Shown: positions 21,434 through 32,900 of the stretch, in pieces
Layout: every line of letters begins with the position of its first letter
How positions within the stretch are numbered: position 1 is the stretch's first letter
NCBI GenBank assembly: GCA_963930775.1
Contig: OZ005689.1
Coordinates: forward strand, 27,726,044 to 27,790,043
Reading direction: 5' to 3'
DNA: 64,000 nucleotides
Origin: Cliona cf. orientalis
Taxonomy: Eukaryota; Porifera; Demospongiae; Clionaida; Clionaidae
Program-made: the position numbers and the translations under genes
The notes under the pieces: model-generated
The model's database searches: none
Told to the model about the DNA's origin: nothing
Seen by the model: the letters and a program-made list of their open reading frames with translations, nothing else

Positions 21434-24400
21434 ATGCCACGAGGTCGTTCGAGGCATATTGCAATGGCTACCAAAACGGTCGTTGTTGACTTTCAGGGGC
21501 ACTCAAGAATCGTGTCCTTTCAGGAAAGCGAAAATGAGATAGAGACTGCCACAACTGCCGTGGAAGAAATCTTTCATGATGTTTTCTCTTCCCCGCCCGC
21601 TCCTTTTTTCCTACAAGTACTGAACGATACTTTTAATCGGTATGTGGACGTATTACGAGGACAGCCTATTCCAGACAAGAGTGTGCTTAGAGTAGTTCTC
21701 AAGGAAATCCAGGTGAGCTATTTAGTAAAAGTGTACAATCCAGGTTAAATTTACCTATAAATAATTTATATAAATATTGAGTGATTCTTTCGTTAGTGGG
21801 TTTTTTTGGCAAGTCCAGGCATGGAATGGATACATCCCTGTTGAGGAATAGTTTCAGTTGAGTTTTGTCAACCCCAATAGATTGTTTAATAAATTGCAGG
21901 GCTGCATTTTGTGGAGGAGGGGGGTAGAGGCTTTCAGGCATATCAAAGCCACACTCAAGGGAGGGGGGGGGGCAATTGCACCCCCTCCCCCAAAATGGCA
22001 CCCCTCCTGATCATTCCCACAATGCATAAATTAATACATGCCAGTACCCCAGTAAGTAATTAAAGTACTACTGTACCCATAGTCTTGTGCCCAGACCCCA
22101 CCCAAGGATTGTGTCCAAATTCACCAGACCTCTTTCCCTCCTTTGAGGGTCGGGTCTGGGGACGGGAACAGATAATCCAGTTCATACAACTACCAGTGCC
22201 CCTGGCGTAAGTATGTCTCCTCAACAGGAATGTATCCCTATTTTAATACTGGAATAGCCCATAATTTAGAGTTAGTGTAGATCATAATGTGGCACCTGGA
22301 GATGTAAAATTTAAGTATCCCATCTACCTCAATTTACAAGCAATTTTCTTGATTTCTTGGTATTAATTTTTGTGTTCTTTTCTCTAGCCATCTGTAGTAT
22401 CATCAGCAGATGTGGTGATTTCGGACGTTGTGATCGTCACAACTTCAACCATGGCTCCTGTGTGTACAACAGTGACCCCTGCTAAAGAATCTTCAAGCAC
22501 CACTGGTTCTCATGCTGGATTGCAACTAAAACTGAAAATTGACGAAACTGGGATTGGTTTAGTGCAAGAAGCCCTGTCTAGCGAGGTAGGTTCATGTAGC
22601 CCTTGTGTGTGCGTGCAGTTTCATGCAAGAATGTGAAAGTAGCTGTGGTTGTCACTCCCCTTGTAATTAAACCAGTGGCCTTGTTTGTGTACTGGAGGTG
22701 GGTGTAGCACCTTGCTTTGGAGTGGCTACAACAAAGGGTTACAGTTTAGGTGGTGACATCTCCAGCTATCTATTGCAACTATGCAAGGCATTGTACTGAG
22801 GGTATAGTATGTGTATGAATGAATTTGAGCTTTATTGATTGCACTATGGCTACTAGTATCATCACTTTTTTCTTTAGGAAAGTGATCCTGAAATGGATAC
22901 ACAGGAAATCAAGAGGGAAGCAATATTCTTCAGAAAAGAACCACTGTCTACTTACCATGTTAAAGTCAATGAAGCATCACAAGCGATATGTTTGCGCAAA
23001 CCGAGTATGCTAAGGAAGAGAGAATTGCTTGTGCTAGCCAAACAAAGTGTTCATGATAGTGGGTATTCCTACCGAAAAGGAACATCGAGGTCCAAAAGAT
23101 ACGGGAGTGCTGTTGATGGTGCTACCAAACCCAAGCGTGTCAAGACAAGTACAGATGAACGTGTTACCCGTATGAAGACCATCAAGGAAGAACTGAGTGA
23201 CTTGCAGAATAGAGTATCATTTAAACGAAAGAGGTTAGATGCTGCTGAGGTCACAAAGAATTACAAATTGTGTGACCAACTTAGTGAGGAGATAGCAGAA
23301 TTGAATAAGTCAAAGCGACACCTCGAAGTGGAGTTAGGCTTGTTACAGAAGAAAGAAAAAAAGTCGAAACGTTACTATCAACGTAGAAGAGAAAGTGACA
23401 GTGACAGTAGTTCCTCTCAAATGTCAAGTTCAAGTGTTGCTTCTACGTGGGAGGGTAGCCCTCCTTTTAATCCTCCAGCAAAGACGGCATCATTTCGCTT
23501 CACAAGTCCTCCTGCGGTATCAGTCAGTGCACCCAGTACTCCTAGACCAGTATCTCCATTTGGGAATGTCCACAGCATCTCCTCCTGTCCTCCTCAAGTT
23601 TCTTCACAGCAAGAAGCAGGTATTGGCAGTGCGGCTACTGATCAAGCAGCCCCAGAACTTCAAGGCAGTTCTGACCAACCTGTAGCTCAATCCTCATGTG
23701 ACAAGCAATCTCAAGAGCAAACGTTTCCTGGTATCCAAGAGTCGTGTAAGGAGGCCACCAGTAGCAGTCAATCTTTTTGACCAGGCCTCCCTGTGAACAA
23801 GATTGTACAGGGAGGCCGGAACTAATGCACACTTTCACCACTTTCCTTAGAAGTAATCCCAGCAACTACATACACGTATCTGACACAGTTTCTGTTAGCA
23901 AACTCAACATGTCCATTAAGGAGTACATATTTACTGCTGAAGAGTACTGTCGAGTAAAGCATACGATGCCTTGCAAAAGATGTCTACCACTGATCACTGC
24001 AGCAAGAGCAATTGCAGATCGAGGAATTTGTCCACTCTCTCACATATACAGATATTCCCCAGTGTGAAGTATAACAACAAAGCTGCTAAACAAAGACTCC
24101 TACAAATCCCAGTTGCAGCAATTAGGTGTGGAAATCCAGAAAGCGGGGTATCCAGAATATATCTAATGGAACGTCTTTCCGATTGCGACCATCTCTATCA
24201 AACAATTATTGACTTTTATCTTGATGGTATGAAGAAATCTCCTAGTAGCAGTCCGCACATGACAAAGGATCATCTTGGACAGTTGCTCTCACTTGCACAG
24301 ACTGATAAGGAACGAGAGTGCATTAAGTATGCCGTTTTCAAAACATCTGGACTTTCTGCTTCAGCTGCACGGAAGTTTTACGGATTCTCTGACATGACAC

Positions 24401-26936
24401 GAAGAGCAGACAGAGTTGAGCAAGCAATGGAAGAGGCACAGTGTATACGTGAAAACATTCAAAGCCTTGCAGCCATACAAGACAAAGCCATCTTGTTGTC
24501 ACATGGAATTAGCTTGCCTAGCTCAAGTAGTAGTTCTGACAGTGAAGAGTCTATTAACTCAGATGACGATAGTGCTCCTGTTGGTCTGGAATACTTCAAA
24601 GTATCGGACACAACTCCAGGTCTCAAGGCTGTCGACTTCACTACCCTTCCACTGAAGGTTATAGTAGAAAAAAGTAAATCCAATTTTTTCCAGGTTGCTG
24701 AAGAGGTAGAAGCTCACTTTGAAACTTCTCTCACATTTGATAAGCTGGATATTCTGTTCCAGGAGATATCTTCACTCCCAGCATCATGTTATGACTCTTT
24801 CCTGATGAACCAATCTTATCGTGCATTCCTTGTTAGTAGTGCACAATCGTTCACTGAAGAACAACATGCCGACCTGGTGAATGGACTTGTCATCACTGAC
24901 TCAGAAAGTGAAAATCCTGAGCTGTGGTCTCAAGCTGCAGAAGTGGAGACTGAGAAGAGGAAGCTGGTTCAAAAGCAACGGATGATTTTGCAACGAAAGA
25001 TACGCAGACAACGTGCAAAGCGTATTGCCACAGCCAATTTTCTGTCGAGGAAGGTATCAAAGAAAGCACGTGGAATTGTTAAGAAGTTCCCTAATATTGG
25101 AAAAGCCATAGAAGATTTCATTTCAGAACGCAATGTTGGTGCTGACTTTTGGCGTAGAACTGGGGTGCTGACCTTTGACGGGAATCGAAAAGTGAAAGAA
25201 AAAGTCACCTATGAAAGAATTAGGCAACATCTCCAGAAACTGTATGACCATCCTTTCTCGTATGGTACAATAGTGCAATTGTGTGTAGCCAGAAATAAGA
25301 GGAGGAAGAGTGCAGCCAACTACCGTGGTCTGGCACGAGTAACTACCCGAAGGGCTCGCAAGGGTTTTACATTGCGGTTCAACCCAGACAGTCATTGGTC
25401 TGCAGCCCTTTATCGGAGCTTGAACTGGTTACAGTATCGTGACGGGCACAACATCCTGAATGTCAACCGCGATGATGCTTCAGGGTATCGCTTAGATACA
25501 CTTGCAACACATAACCAGTATGCTACTCCTGTAGTTGGAGAGACATTGACAACTCGTACAGATTATGTAAATAAATATTCAAGTGTCCTCCAGACCACAT
25601 CCTACAACTTTACAGGAAGCAACACTACAGGTGAGATGTGTGCAGGTGTTGTAAAACAGGCAAAAGTTTACCCAAAGAACCCTGCCCAGCATGCAGCTGA
25701 TTTTAAGAAGCTTGTTAGTGTACCAGAACTTGAACCAGCATTCACAAACCATAGTACTGGTCTTCCTAAACGAGTAGCGTGCATCAGGGTCGACGGGGCT
25801 GGAGATGAAGGGAAGGACCTGGGCATGTCGAAGTCCAGTATTGGTGGACACTTCACCACATGGAAGCATACACTGAAGCTACACTGGTGACTTCGAGAAG
25901 TAGCGGAAGCAGCTACCTGAACCGAGTTGAGCTGCAGAATGGCTGCCTTTCTCTCGCTCACGCCAATCTTTTTATTCCGTCCACCCTCAATGGATCTTGC
26001 TGCAGTGGTAGTGATATTGATAAAGAGAAGCTCACTCAAAATCTGATGTCAGCTGCTGAAGTCTACATTCAGAGATGCAACAATGCACCTTGTGGTGACA
26101 CAGAAATCCATCTTTACCTTGGAGCAGATTCATCAGAACTCCAAGACAGAAGAGAGCGATTGCTGAAATTTCTGAAAGGCTCACAAAAAGAAAAGGTGAA
26201 AGTGCAAAGGGAGCACCCAGAAGAGTATTCTAGTTTTGAGAGAGTGTGGAGCGTAAGAGAGCGGCATATGGTAAAGAATGTTCCACCACAATACGTGTTT
26301 TTTCTGCTCCCCTGTTATGAGCCTGGGTGTCCTCACCCAGCATGTGAGAAAGGAAAGCCAGAACATGAGCCAACCTGGTTTGAAAATGGGCCCCCAATTT
26401 CATACTTACCTTTTCCCGTCCCAGATACCAAGAAACCTTGGGGCAGTAAAGGATGTGATAGCTGCACAGGATTTTGTTCGGGTCACTACTTAAAACCCGA
26501 AGAGTCGTATCTTCAGCGCAGTCGATGTATCTCCGAGCCACCTTCACAGATATTATTGAAGCTACACAAATCCGTACAAGGATCTGTTCCTGAACAGACT
26601 CTACTTGCAAAAGCAAAGGAAGTACAACTGTCTATGAGCGATGTCAGTTTTTGGATGCAGCATCTTGACACCATACGTGAGAATCGCAAAAAGGGGGCGC
26701 AAAAAGCATTGGAGACGCGTCGGAAGAAGAAAGGAGCTTGCAGGAGGAACATTCAGCAGATCAGTGAATGGCGATGTGGTGTCTGTGACCGTCTTTATGA
26801 AGACAAAACCGAGGAAGAGGAGGTATGGATTGAGTGCAGCCAGTGTCAGTTATGGTACCATGTGGGGTGTGTGCATCTAACAGACATCCCTGATGAATAT
26901 TTTTGTCCTTTATGTGAAGACAAACCCCTGTCATGA
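21434..26936 (+). pseudogene. Spliced transposase-like gene with C-terminal PHD finger
   Basis: Exon 1 is 21434-21712 (donor CAG|GTGAGC; start MPRGRSRHIAMATK, or the inner ATG at 21464). Exon 2 is 22388-22585, exon 3 starts at 22878 (acceptor TTTAG), all phase 0. The N-terminal third is a coiled coil (RVTRMKTIKEELSDLQNRVS) and a Ser/Pro-rich tract. A Cys-rich segment follows (KHTMPCKRCLPLITAARAIA), then a basic region (RKIRRQRAKRIATANFLSRK). The likely catalytic part has VACIRVDGAGDEG and, after a frame change, SSGSSYLNRVELQNGCLSLA. The C-terminus is a full C4HC3 PHD finger: WRCGVCDRLYED, WIECSQCQLWYHVGCVHL, YFCPLCED. Three small lesions break it: a T-run one short at 23774-23778, an extra TG at about 24063, and a doubled GAAGG at 25807-25816. 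Otherwise it is complete, so inactivation looks recent. The family occurs in cnidarians and sponges; its TE nature follows from the TIR/TTAA frame. Confidence 0.8.
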
Positions 26937-27282
26937 GCATTTTTTGTGTGCATGCACTGTATTGTTATATACCTATTGTATCAATCACTACTATAATAAT
27001 ATCTTATATCATGCATAATTTGACATTCAATACAATACAATAATGATATTATGATATTGAAAATTCCGTCTTGAACACCTGAAAAGGAGGGGATTTGATC
27101 GTTAGAGTAGGACCAAGGGGTGGGGACATTTTTAATTAAGTAGTCAAATCCCCACCTATGCCCCACATCTGCCCCACCTAGGTAGGGTGGGGCTAAACAT
27201 TGATAGGCGCATAACATAAATCGATGGAGGCGGAGATCAAAATCACCCCTGATGGGCACCACACTCACACAGATGGTTTATA

Positions 27283-27649
27283 TCAATGTAAACTTACTGA
27301 CAACTGAAGGGGGTTCCAGTAGGTAGGCCAGAACAGCCGAAGCCTATATCTCACCGCTCTTCGAGGTCGTCAGAGGGACACGTTCACGATAACTACTCGG
27401 CGGTTTTATAACTTCCAACTTTCCCCCGCCGTATCTAACGTTTAATCATAGTAATTCAACTTATCCTACACTAAATAAGTCTGTCAAGCGGCGGTAAGAC
27501 CTCCGCCTCAAACGCTCTCTACTTTACCAACTATCTAGCTAGCTATACTGCAATGTATCACATGACTTTACACTACTATAAATGGGGCGTGGTCACGTGC
27601 GCTTGACGTTCGGTGTGCGCTATTTGGAATATCGCGTTCTGTACTGGAC
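27283..27649. repeat. 3' non-coding part of the TTAA element, repeated at 48447-48808
   Basis: From 'caatgtaaactta.tgacaac' to 'tatcgcgttct', the sequence matches 48447-48808 with moderate divergence. The second copy belongs to an internally deleted relative, not a separate family. Confidence 0.85.
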
Positions 27650-28264
27650 CCAGGCCTTAACTACGCGGAGGTGACTCACTTGTGATTCTGAATTAGTAAG
27701 CATTATTTTGCATGCATGCCCCCCATGTCTCTCCCTCCCACTCTCTTGTGTGCCCTGTCTTTCTCTCTCTCTCCCTCTTAATCTTTCTCTTCTCTCTTTC
27801 TCTCCATTTCTCTCTATGTTTTTCTCTCTCTCTCTCTCTCCCTCTCCCTCCCTACCCCTCTCTATGTTAGGTATACACATGCATTATTTATAATCAGTTT
27901 ATGCTTCAATTTCTTTACTACAATTCAGGATTTTCAAGATATACACGATTTTACAGGAGAACTAACTTCATGTAGGGAACTGTTTGTAGGTCACACTGGC
28001 TGTATAACTCTTGTATCATGATATTCATCTTTGTACATGTATCACTAAATGTTTATTGCATTTGTTTTGGTCAAAAAAATTGCAGTGATCCAGGGCATGC
28101 AAGGTTGGGGGAGGTGGGATAGGGCCACAAGTTAGGGTGTTGTGGTAGCACCCTAAGCTAGCACCCATTGGTGTGTCAAAACTTGTACACCCTAGGGTGT
28201 CAAATATAAACCATACTACTAGCACTCCTAAAGGTGTTACCATAACACCTTTTTTCTAACAGTG

Positions 28265-29262
28265 TGGCTCAACATTTCGAATGCTAACATTATGGCTTAG
28301 AAGTTTCATACAGCATTCTCTAACCTTATGGGTATAAATCCCAGCATCAAAAGTATGGACCTTTTCTGAAGCCAGATTGTCCAATGCTTCCCTAAGTTCA
28401 TCAATTTGTACTTCCAATACATCCTTATCATCATAACTGTCAAATGACTCAGACTCACTAGAACGTGAAGAATCACATTTTGTTTGTAATGCTTGATACT
28501 TTGAGTGCAGCCGACACCAACGCTTTTGATACTTATCTCGTACTTGCTTTCTTTTCTTCTTCTGACGCATCATATGCACCTTTTCACGATTCTTTTTAGC
28601 CTCATTTTGAAGTGCATGCTTGAGCACTGCATTCTCTGTGCGTAAAGCATCAATTTTTCCCTTCTGCTCATCTATCTCTTTCTTTTGCTTAGCTAGTTTA
28701 GTTGCTGATCGTTTCTTTCGTTTATGCAAATTTCTTGTACACAAGCTCCCCAACTTCCTTTCGAGCATTGATAGTTGGTCTTGAAGAGAGTCTACCTTTA
28801 GCTTGCTAGAATACAACTCTTCAGAGAGTTCCTTAGCAACCTTGCGGTAAATTTGGCTCTTTTGCTCATAATAAATTGAACGACGACGAATACGTTTCAA
28901 CTTTTGGCTACTTTTTCGTTTAATAGTTGCTCGTGACAGGAAATTCAAAACGTGAATCGAAAGCTCTGTCAGATCCTTTTTTTTCGACGAAGGGTTAATT
29001 GACGGTACTTTTGACGGAGATTAGAGAGCGCCTTCCTCAAAGTAAGCTCAGCTGGAGGGCTCCTGGGCCAGTTTTTGCCAGATAGGAGCTTGAGCCATCT
29101 CAGAACCACCATCATAGGTAGCTTTTGGCATGTAGCGAATCGCATAAGTTCAATCATTAATCCATTAGTAATGGCACTCCTTGAAAGTGCCTCTAGGTTG
29201 TTGAGTAACTTTTTAGACGAGATTCTTAGCGCCTGGCAGAGTTCTTCAGGATACCGAGCCAT
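28265..29262 (-). pseudogene. Outer-element gene Q, N-terminal half (coiled coil)
   Basis: The start MARYPEELCQALRISSKKLL at 29262 is followed by SALSNLRQKYRQLTLRRKK-type basic sequence. A T-run of 8 (28977-28984 on the plus strand) one base short of frame breaks it; beyond it the frame reads DLTELSIHVLNFLSRATIKR, then a long coiled coil (SSKLKVDSLQDQLSMLERKL, KKEIDEQKGKIDALRTENAV), an acidic Ser-rich patch, and VHTFDAGIYTHKVRECCMKL, LSHNVSIRNVEP. The CACTG element begins right after VEP, and the protein resumes at 19948. The coiled coil suggests multimer formation. Function otherwise unknown. Confidence 0.7.
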
Positions 29263-29689
29263 TTATATTCCAATTGTATTTAAAAGTTGAGAAATAGTGT
29301 CTTCCACAAAAAAATGGAGAGTCTGCGACTCGGAATGGTGGATATTATCGAAATCAGCACCTGAGAAAACCTATATTATGTCATAGTAAGGACCACTAAA
29401 AGTTTTGTGGGTAAGAAATACACACTAGTTTCAAGTATAAACTGTAGAATAAGTACCAATTTTTTTATGTATCGAAGATGCTTACCAATAAATCCTGAAA
29501 GTACAGCTAAAGAGCTGCCGTTTGACGTGCAAAGCGTAGAAATCCGTTCAGAATTCGCTTGTGGGCGCGAAGTTTTGTAGACACTGCACGGTGCTGCGCT
29601 TAAATAGAGCATGGCACGTCAAAAGGCGCGACGCATTTTTGTGCGTTATGAATATCTTTTGGACTCGCTATTATGAAACAGGTAAGTAG

Positions 29690-30200
29690 CATGAGTAGAT
29701 AGACACTGTTGCAACGAATGATTGTAACAGCTAGGACAACACAGCTAGTGTGTGTATGAGAGGGATAGAGGTAGTGAATGTGTGTAGGGGGGTCTGTGTG
29801 CATGGAATTTACCTGTGGGTGTGTCTTGCCCCTGTAGCAATGAATAATAACCATCGATGGGTGCTTGACCCCGCTGATTGTAACAGCTAGCTAGCTGCTA
29901 GTATGTGAGAGAGGGAATGTGTATGTGTGTGTGTGGGGGGGGGGGGTGTCTGTGTGTGCATGTAAAGTGCATGTGGTTGTGTCTTGTCCCTGATAACCAT
30001 CGATGGATGCTTGTAAAGCTAGACTCTGTTGCAATGAGTGATTGTAACAGCTATGTGAGAAGGGAGAGACTTGTGTGCACACAATTTACCTGTGGGTGTA
30101 CCTCCCTGTAGCAATTGACACCGATGTCCTCGCTGGAAATGCTTGTGAAACTGGTAGGTATCTAGACCCCATTATAATGAATACCTGTATTAAACAGCTA
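29690..30200. repeat. Decayed tandem repeat, units about 130-165 bp
   Basis: Three to four degraded units share 'gattgtaacagct', 'gtgtgtatgagaggga', 'tttacctgtgggtgt' and 'aataaccatcgatgg.tgctt'. Non-coding, between genes Q and P of the outer element. Confidence 0.7.
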
Positions 30201-30436
30201 CTCTGTGCGTTGGGAGAGGACCCTGTATGTATGTATATATGCTATTTACCAATGGGTGCTATAACAGATGCTTGTACCAGCTGCTCCGGGGATAACAGTG
30301 CATATTGTATCCGAGTACATGCCCATGGTATAGTATTAAAGTATCAACCAGTGGGTTGAAGAGCCATGGCAAGCTCTCTTTTTTTTTTTTTTTTGTTTTC
30401 TGTTTCCAGCTACTTTGAGTAGCCTTTTTATGGATT

Positions 30437-30463
30437 GGGGGGGGGGGGGGGGGGGGGGGGGGG
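30437..30463 (+). repeat. Poly-G tract (about 27 G)
   Basis: Uninterrupted G run followed by GTGGGTAGGG. Could form G-quadruplexes and is prone to length error in sequencing. Confidence 0.9.
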
Positions 30464-30573
30464 TGGGTAGGGATAAACATGAGATGCACAAGATACAATG
30501 AAATAAAAAGTAAAGTTACTCGTCTGGGCAGCTCCTATCGTGGCCCACAGCGTGATAAATTCCACGTTCTTTA

Positions 30574-32900
30574 TCACTTAGGTGGAGGAGGTGTTGCTGG
30601 TGGATTGGGAAGTTCTTCAGGATGTGGAGTTCCACGCTTACTCCCACCAGGCCTTGGAACAGTTGGCAAAGGACAAGTCGTATCTTGGTCACTTGGTGGG
30701 CAAAAGGGCCTGATTTTCTCGTAAAGATCCCACTGACGATCAGGATTCAAACCCTTTGGTGGTGTAACATCTGGTTTGGTGTCTGCCTCTGGCGTCCAAG
30801 GCTCCTTGAGCAAGTTGATGTCCTGTTCGACTGTATCACTCCTCTCTCTGACAAAGACATGCCCAGGAGAAGATGATGTGACGCGGAAGTGATGCAGCTT
30901 CTTGATTCCCGTAATCTTCTTGAATCGAGTCGCGAAGAAGTCGGTCCAGTCCAGTGTTGGGACGATAGTGGTGCCATCCTCACGAGAAACTAGTTGGGCA
31001 ACGTTACACTCAGCTGAGGTGTTGACTACTTCAGCGATGTTTTGGAGGCTACCCACTTTCGTCCGCCTGTACTGGCGCTTAAACAGACCAAAGCACCAGT
31101 CTGGAGAAAACTTCATATGACCAACGGGAAGGAAAGACAATGTGATGTTGGAGTGTTGATTCGTCATCACCCTCCACGCCAAATATTGCACCATGCAGTT
31201 GTTTTTGTTCTGTCCGGTGCAATTATCAGCGTGGAGAAAGACGACCTTCTCTCCAAAGCCGTGATTGTGGAAGAAGTCCAGCCGACTGACCACAGCATTG
31301 GCACCCTTGCCGCAATCATCTGCCTCGTCCGTCAAGAAGTTGACTTGCCTGGGGAGTGTCTCACAGTTGACTCCAAACAAGGTACACTTCCGGGATGTCA
31401 AGAAGTAGATCAGTCCAGGCTGAAGGGGATCTGATGGATAATGGACTTGCTGGGCATAGTCGAAGGAGTAGTGCACTTTGATGTTGTTGGAGTTACAAGG
31501 AGTGTGTGACCACGGTGAAGGAGTGAACTCACCATTAGTGACAAAGTGTGCTTGCACACTCTCCTTGCACTCCTCACATACAGCCTTGTACTGTGCTCTC
31601 TCCATCTTCACAACTCGAAGGTGTTCAAGTGCGTCACTGATTGTGGAGGCCTTCTCAGCTTCCGAACCGTTGGCCATACGAACAATAGCGGCACTATTCT
31701 GCTGACATTGCCAGCAAAGATCTGACCTGGGCTTCATTACGACGACTGATGGTACAAGAGTTCGCCACAGGTAGCAAAAGGTTGTGTATGCTACTGGATG
31801 GATGGTACCCTCGACTTCAGCTGCATCATGGTAGACCTTCCAAACTGCTCGCTTTGACACGCTCGATGGTAGTAGCTGAAGGTCATCGCGGCTGTATCCT
31901 GGAAAAGAAGCAATGCGTGCTGCTTGGCATAATTGAAGAGGAAGCGCACAACGTACTCTGTGGAAGTGAAGGACAGAGAGTGTCTGGGTCGTTTATTTGT
32001 GTTACCGTGAACTCGGGGACACAGACTATTGTGCTTCACATTCTTCGTCAGGTTCTTCAGTCGCTTCTCGCCAATTCCATGAAGAAAGCGAAACATCTTC
32101 AAACAGACTGGTTTTCCCTTGTGTGTGAAGGTGGTGTAACACTTCTCACGGTCATCCTCTTTGTGCTGTGCTAGGGTGGAGACGATGTCACTCGTGTTCA
32201 TTCCCGCCATAAGCTGACCCATGATGACCATATCCAGCTCAGCAGGGGTCAGTTCAGCGCATGATGCTCTGAATTCCTCCACATAGCTCAGTGAGAACTG
32301 CTGGCAGCATGGACTCCCTTTCCGTTTGTGGCACCCACACCCGGTAGACATGAAGGTGGAGACAGTAGCTACTTCTGTATCAGTAGGGCGTGAGGTGACG
32401 GTCACTGTAGATGCAACTACATTAAGGCCTTGCAGAGCTACGTACACTCGCTCCTCCGTATCCACCAGCTCACTAGGTGCCGTCTCATCTCCGTCATCGG
32501 GCGTGAGCTTGCCAGCAGGTCTGTATAGTTTAGTAGTATTGTGTATTATGTATAGTTTAGTAGTATTAATAATTCCTTCACGTTTGTTCTTTCAATGTAT
32601 CCGCCTTGATAGCAAGTTTTGTGTATTTTAATAGTATTAATAATACCTGTGTTTTATGTTATTTTCATGTGCACATAATTCTACTCAATTCTATGGCTAC
32701 ATTACTGCACCTTCCAAGATGTGTGTACTGCCAGGCGTGCAGCTGTCATCCTCCAGGTCATCATCATCCTTAGCATCAGCAGGAGAGGTAAAGTAATCTT
32801 TAATTACTTCAAGGAGGGCCTGCTGATCACCACTGCTGAAGCCCAGGAAGGCATTCACTGCCTTGGCAACCTCAGAAGCACCCACAGAATTAGAGGCCAT
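30574..32900 (-). pseudogene. Outer-element gene P: transposase-like protein with 'HADNCTGQNKN' motif
   Basis: Minus strand. A likely first exon (32900 to about 32700) reads MASNSVGASEVAKAVNAFLG and DAKDDDDLEDDS. A second exon starts near 32520 (PAGKLTPDDGDETAPSELVD) and runs on with STGCGCHKRKGSPCCQQF, MFRFLHGIGEKRLKNLTKN, LSFTSTEYVVRFLFNYAKQH. One frame change near 31905 leads into a 428-residue piece: KRAVWKVYHDAAEVEGTIHP, KPRSDLCWQCQQNSA, HYSFDYAQQVHYPSDPLQPG, NFLTDEADDCGKGANAV, VFLHADNCTGQNKNN, LSFLPVGHMKFSPDWCFGLF. It ends in a Pro-rich tail. The three Asp-containing motifs and the family's abundance in sponges and corals suggest an RNase H-like transposase (DUF7869-type), but I cannot confirm the fold. 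Splice phase between the first two exons was not resolved. Only one frame break in the main body, so it may be the younger or better-kept gene of the outer element. Confidence 0.65.

Larger units (their letters stand above)
21102..27656 (+). mobile_element. TTAA-flanked autonomous-type transposon, 6.56 kb, with PHD-finger gene
   Basis: TIR GGCCTGGGTC at the left and GACCCAGGCC at the right, with TTAA at 21098-21101 and 27657-27660. TTAA duplication is the hallmark of piggyBac and Kolobok superfamilies; the encoded protein does not look like piggyBac. It holds one spliced plus-strand gene (21434-26936). The same TIR with TTAA occurs on a 771-bp element at 42180-42950 and a truncated one at 62760, and an internally deleted relative lies at 41617-41777 plus 48443-48808. 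It sits inside the CACTG element, so it is the youngest of the three nested insertions. Confidence 0.85.
19949..28264. mobile_element. CACTG-ended element inserted in gene Q (about 1.75 kb plus a nested 6.56-kb element)
   Basis: The left end is CACTGTTAAAAA and the right end TTTTTTCTAACAGTG. The two flanks are the two halves of gene Q (NVEP before, CMHQAVLDLIG after), so the insertion is real. TG on both outer flanks gives at most a 2-bp duplication. Subterminal DNA carries many GGGGTGCT/AGCACCCC motifs on both strands. CACTG ends, subterminal repeats and a 2-bp duplication suggest a non-autonomous CACTA/CMC-type element. Its own sequence has no coding region once the nested TTAA element is set aside. 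Confidence 0.7.

Noticed and set aside
23784-23817. Perfect hairpin GGCCTCCCTGT / ACAGGGAGGCC after a stop codon, as a terminator or intron element
   Set aside because: The stop results from a T-run one base short. The hairpin lies inside the conserved reading direction and is most simply coding sequence.
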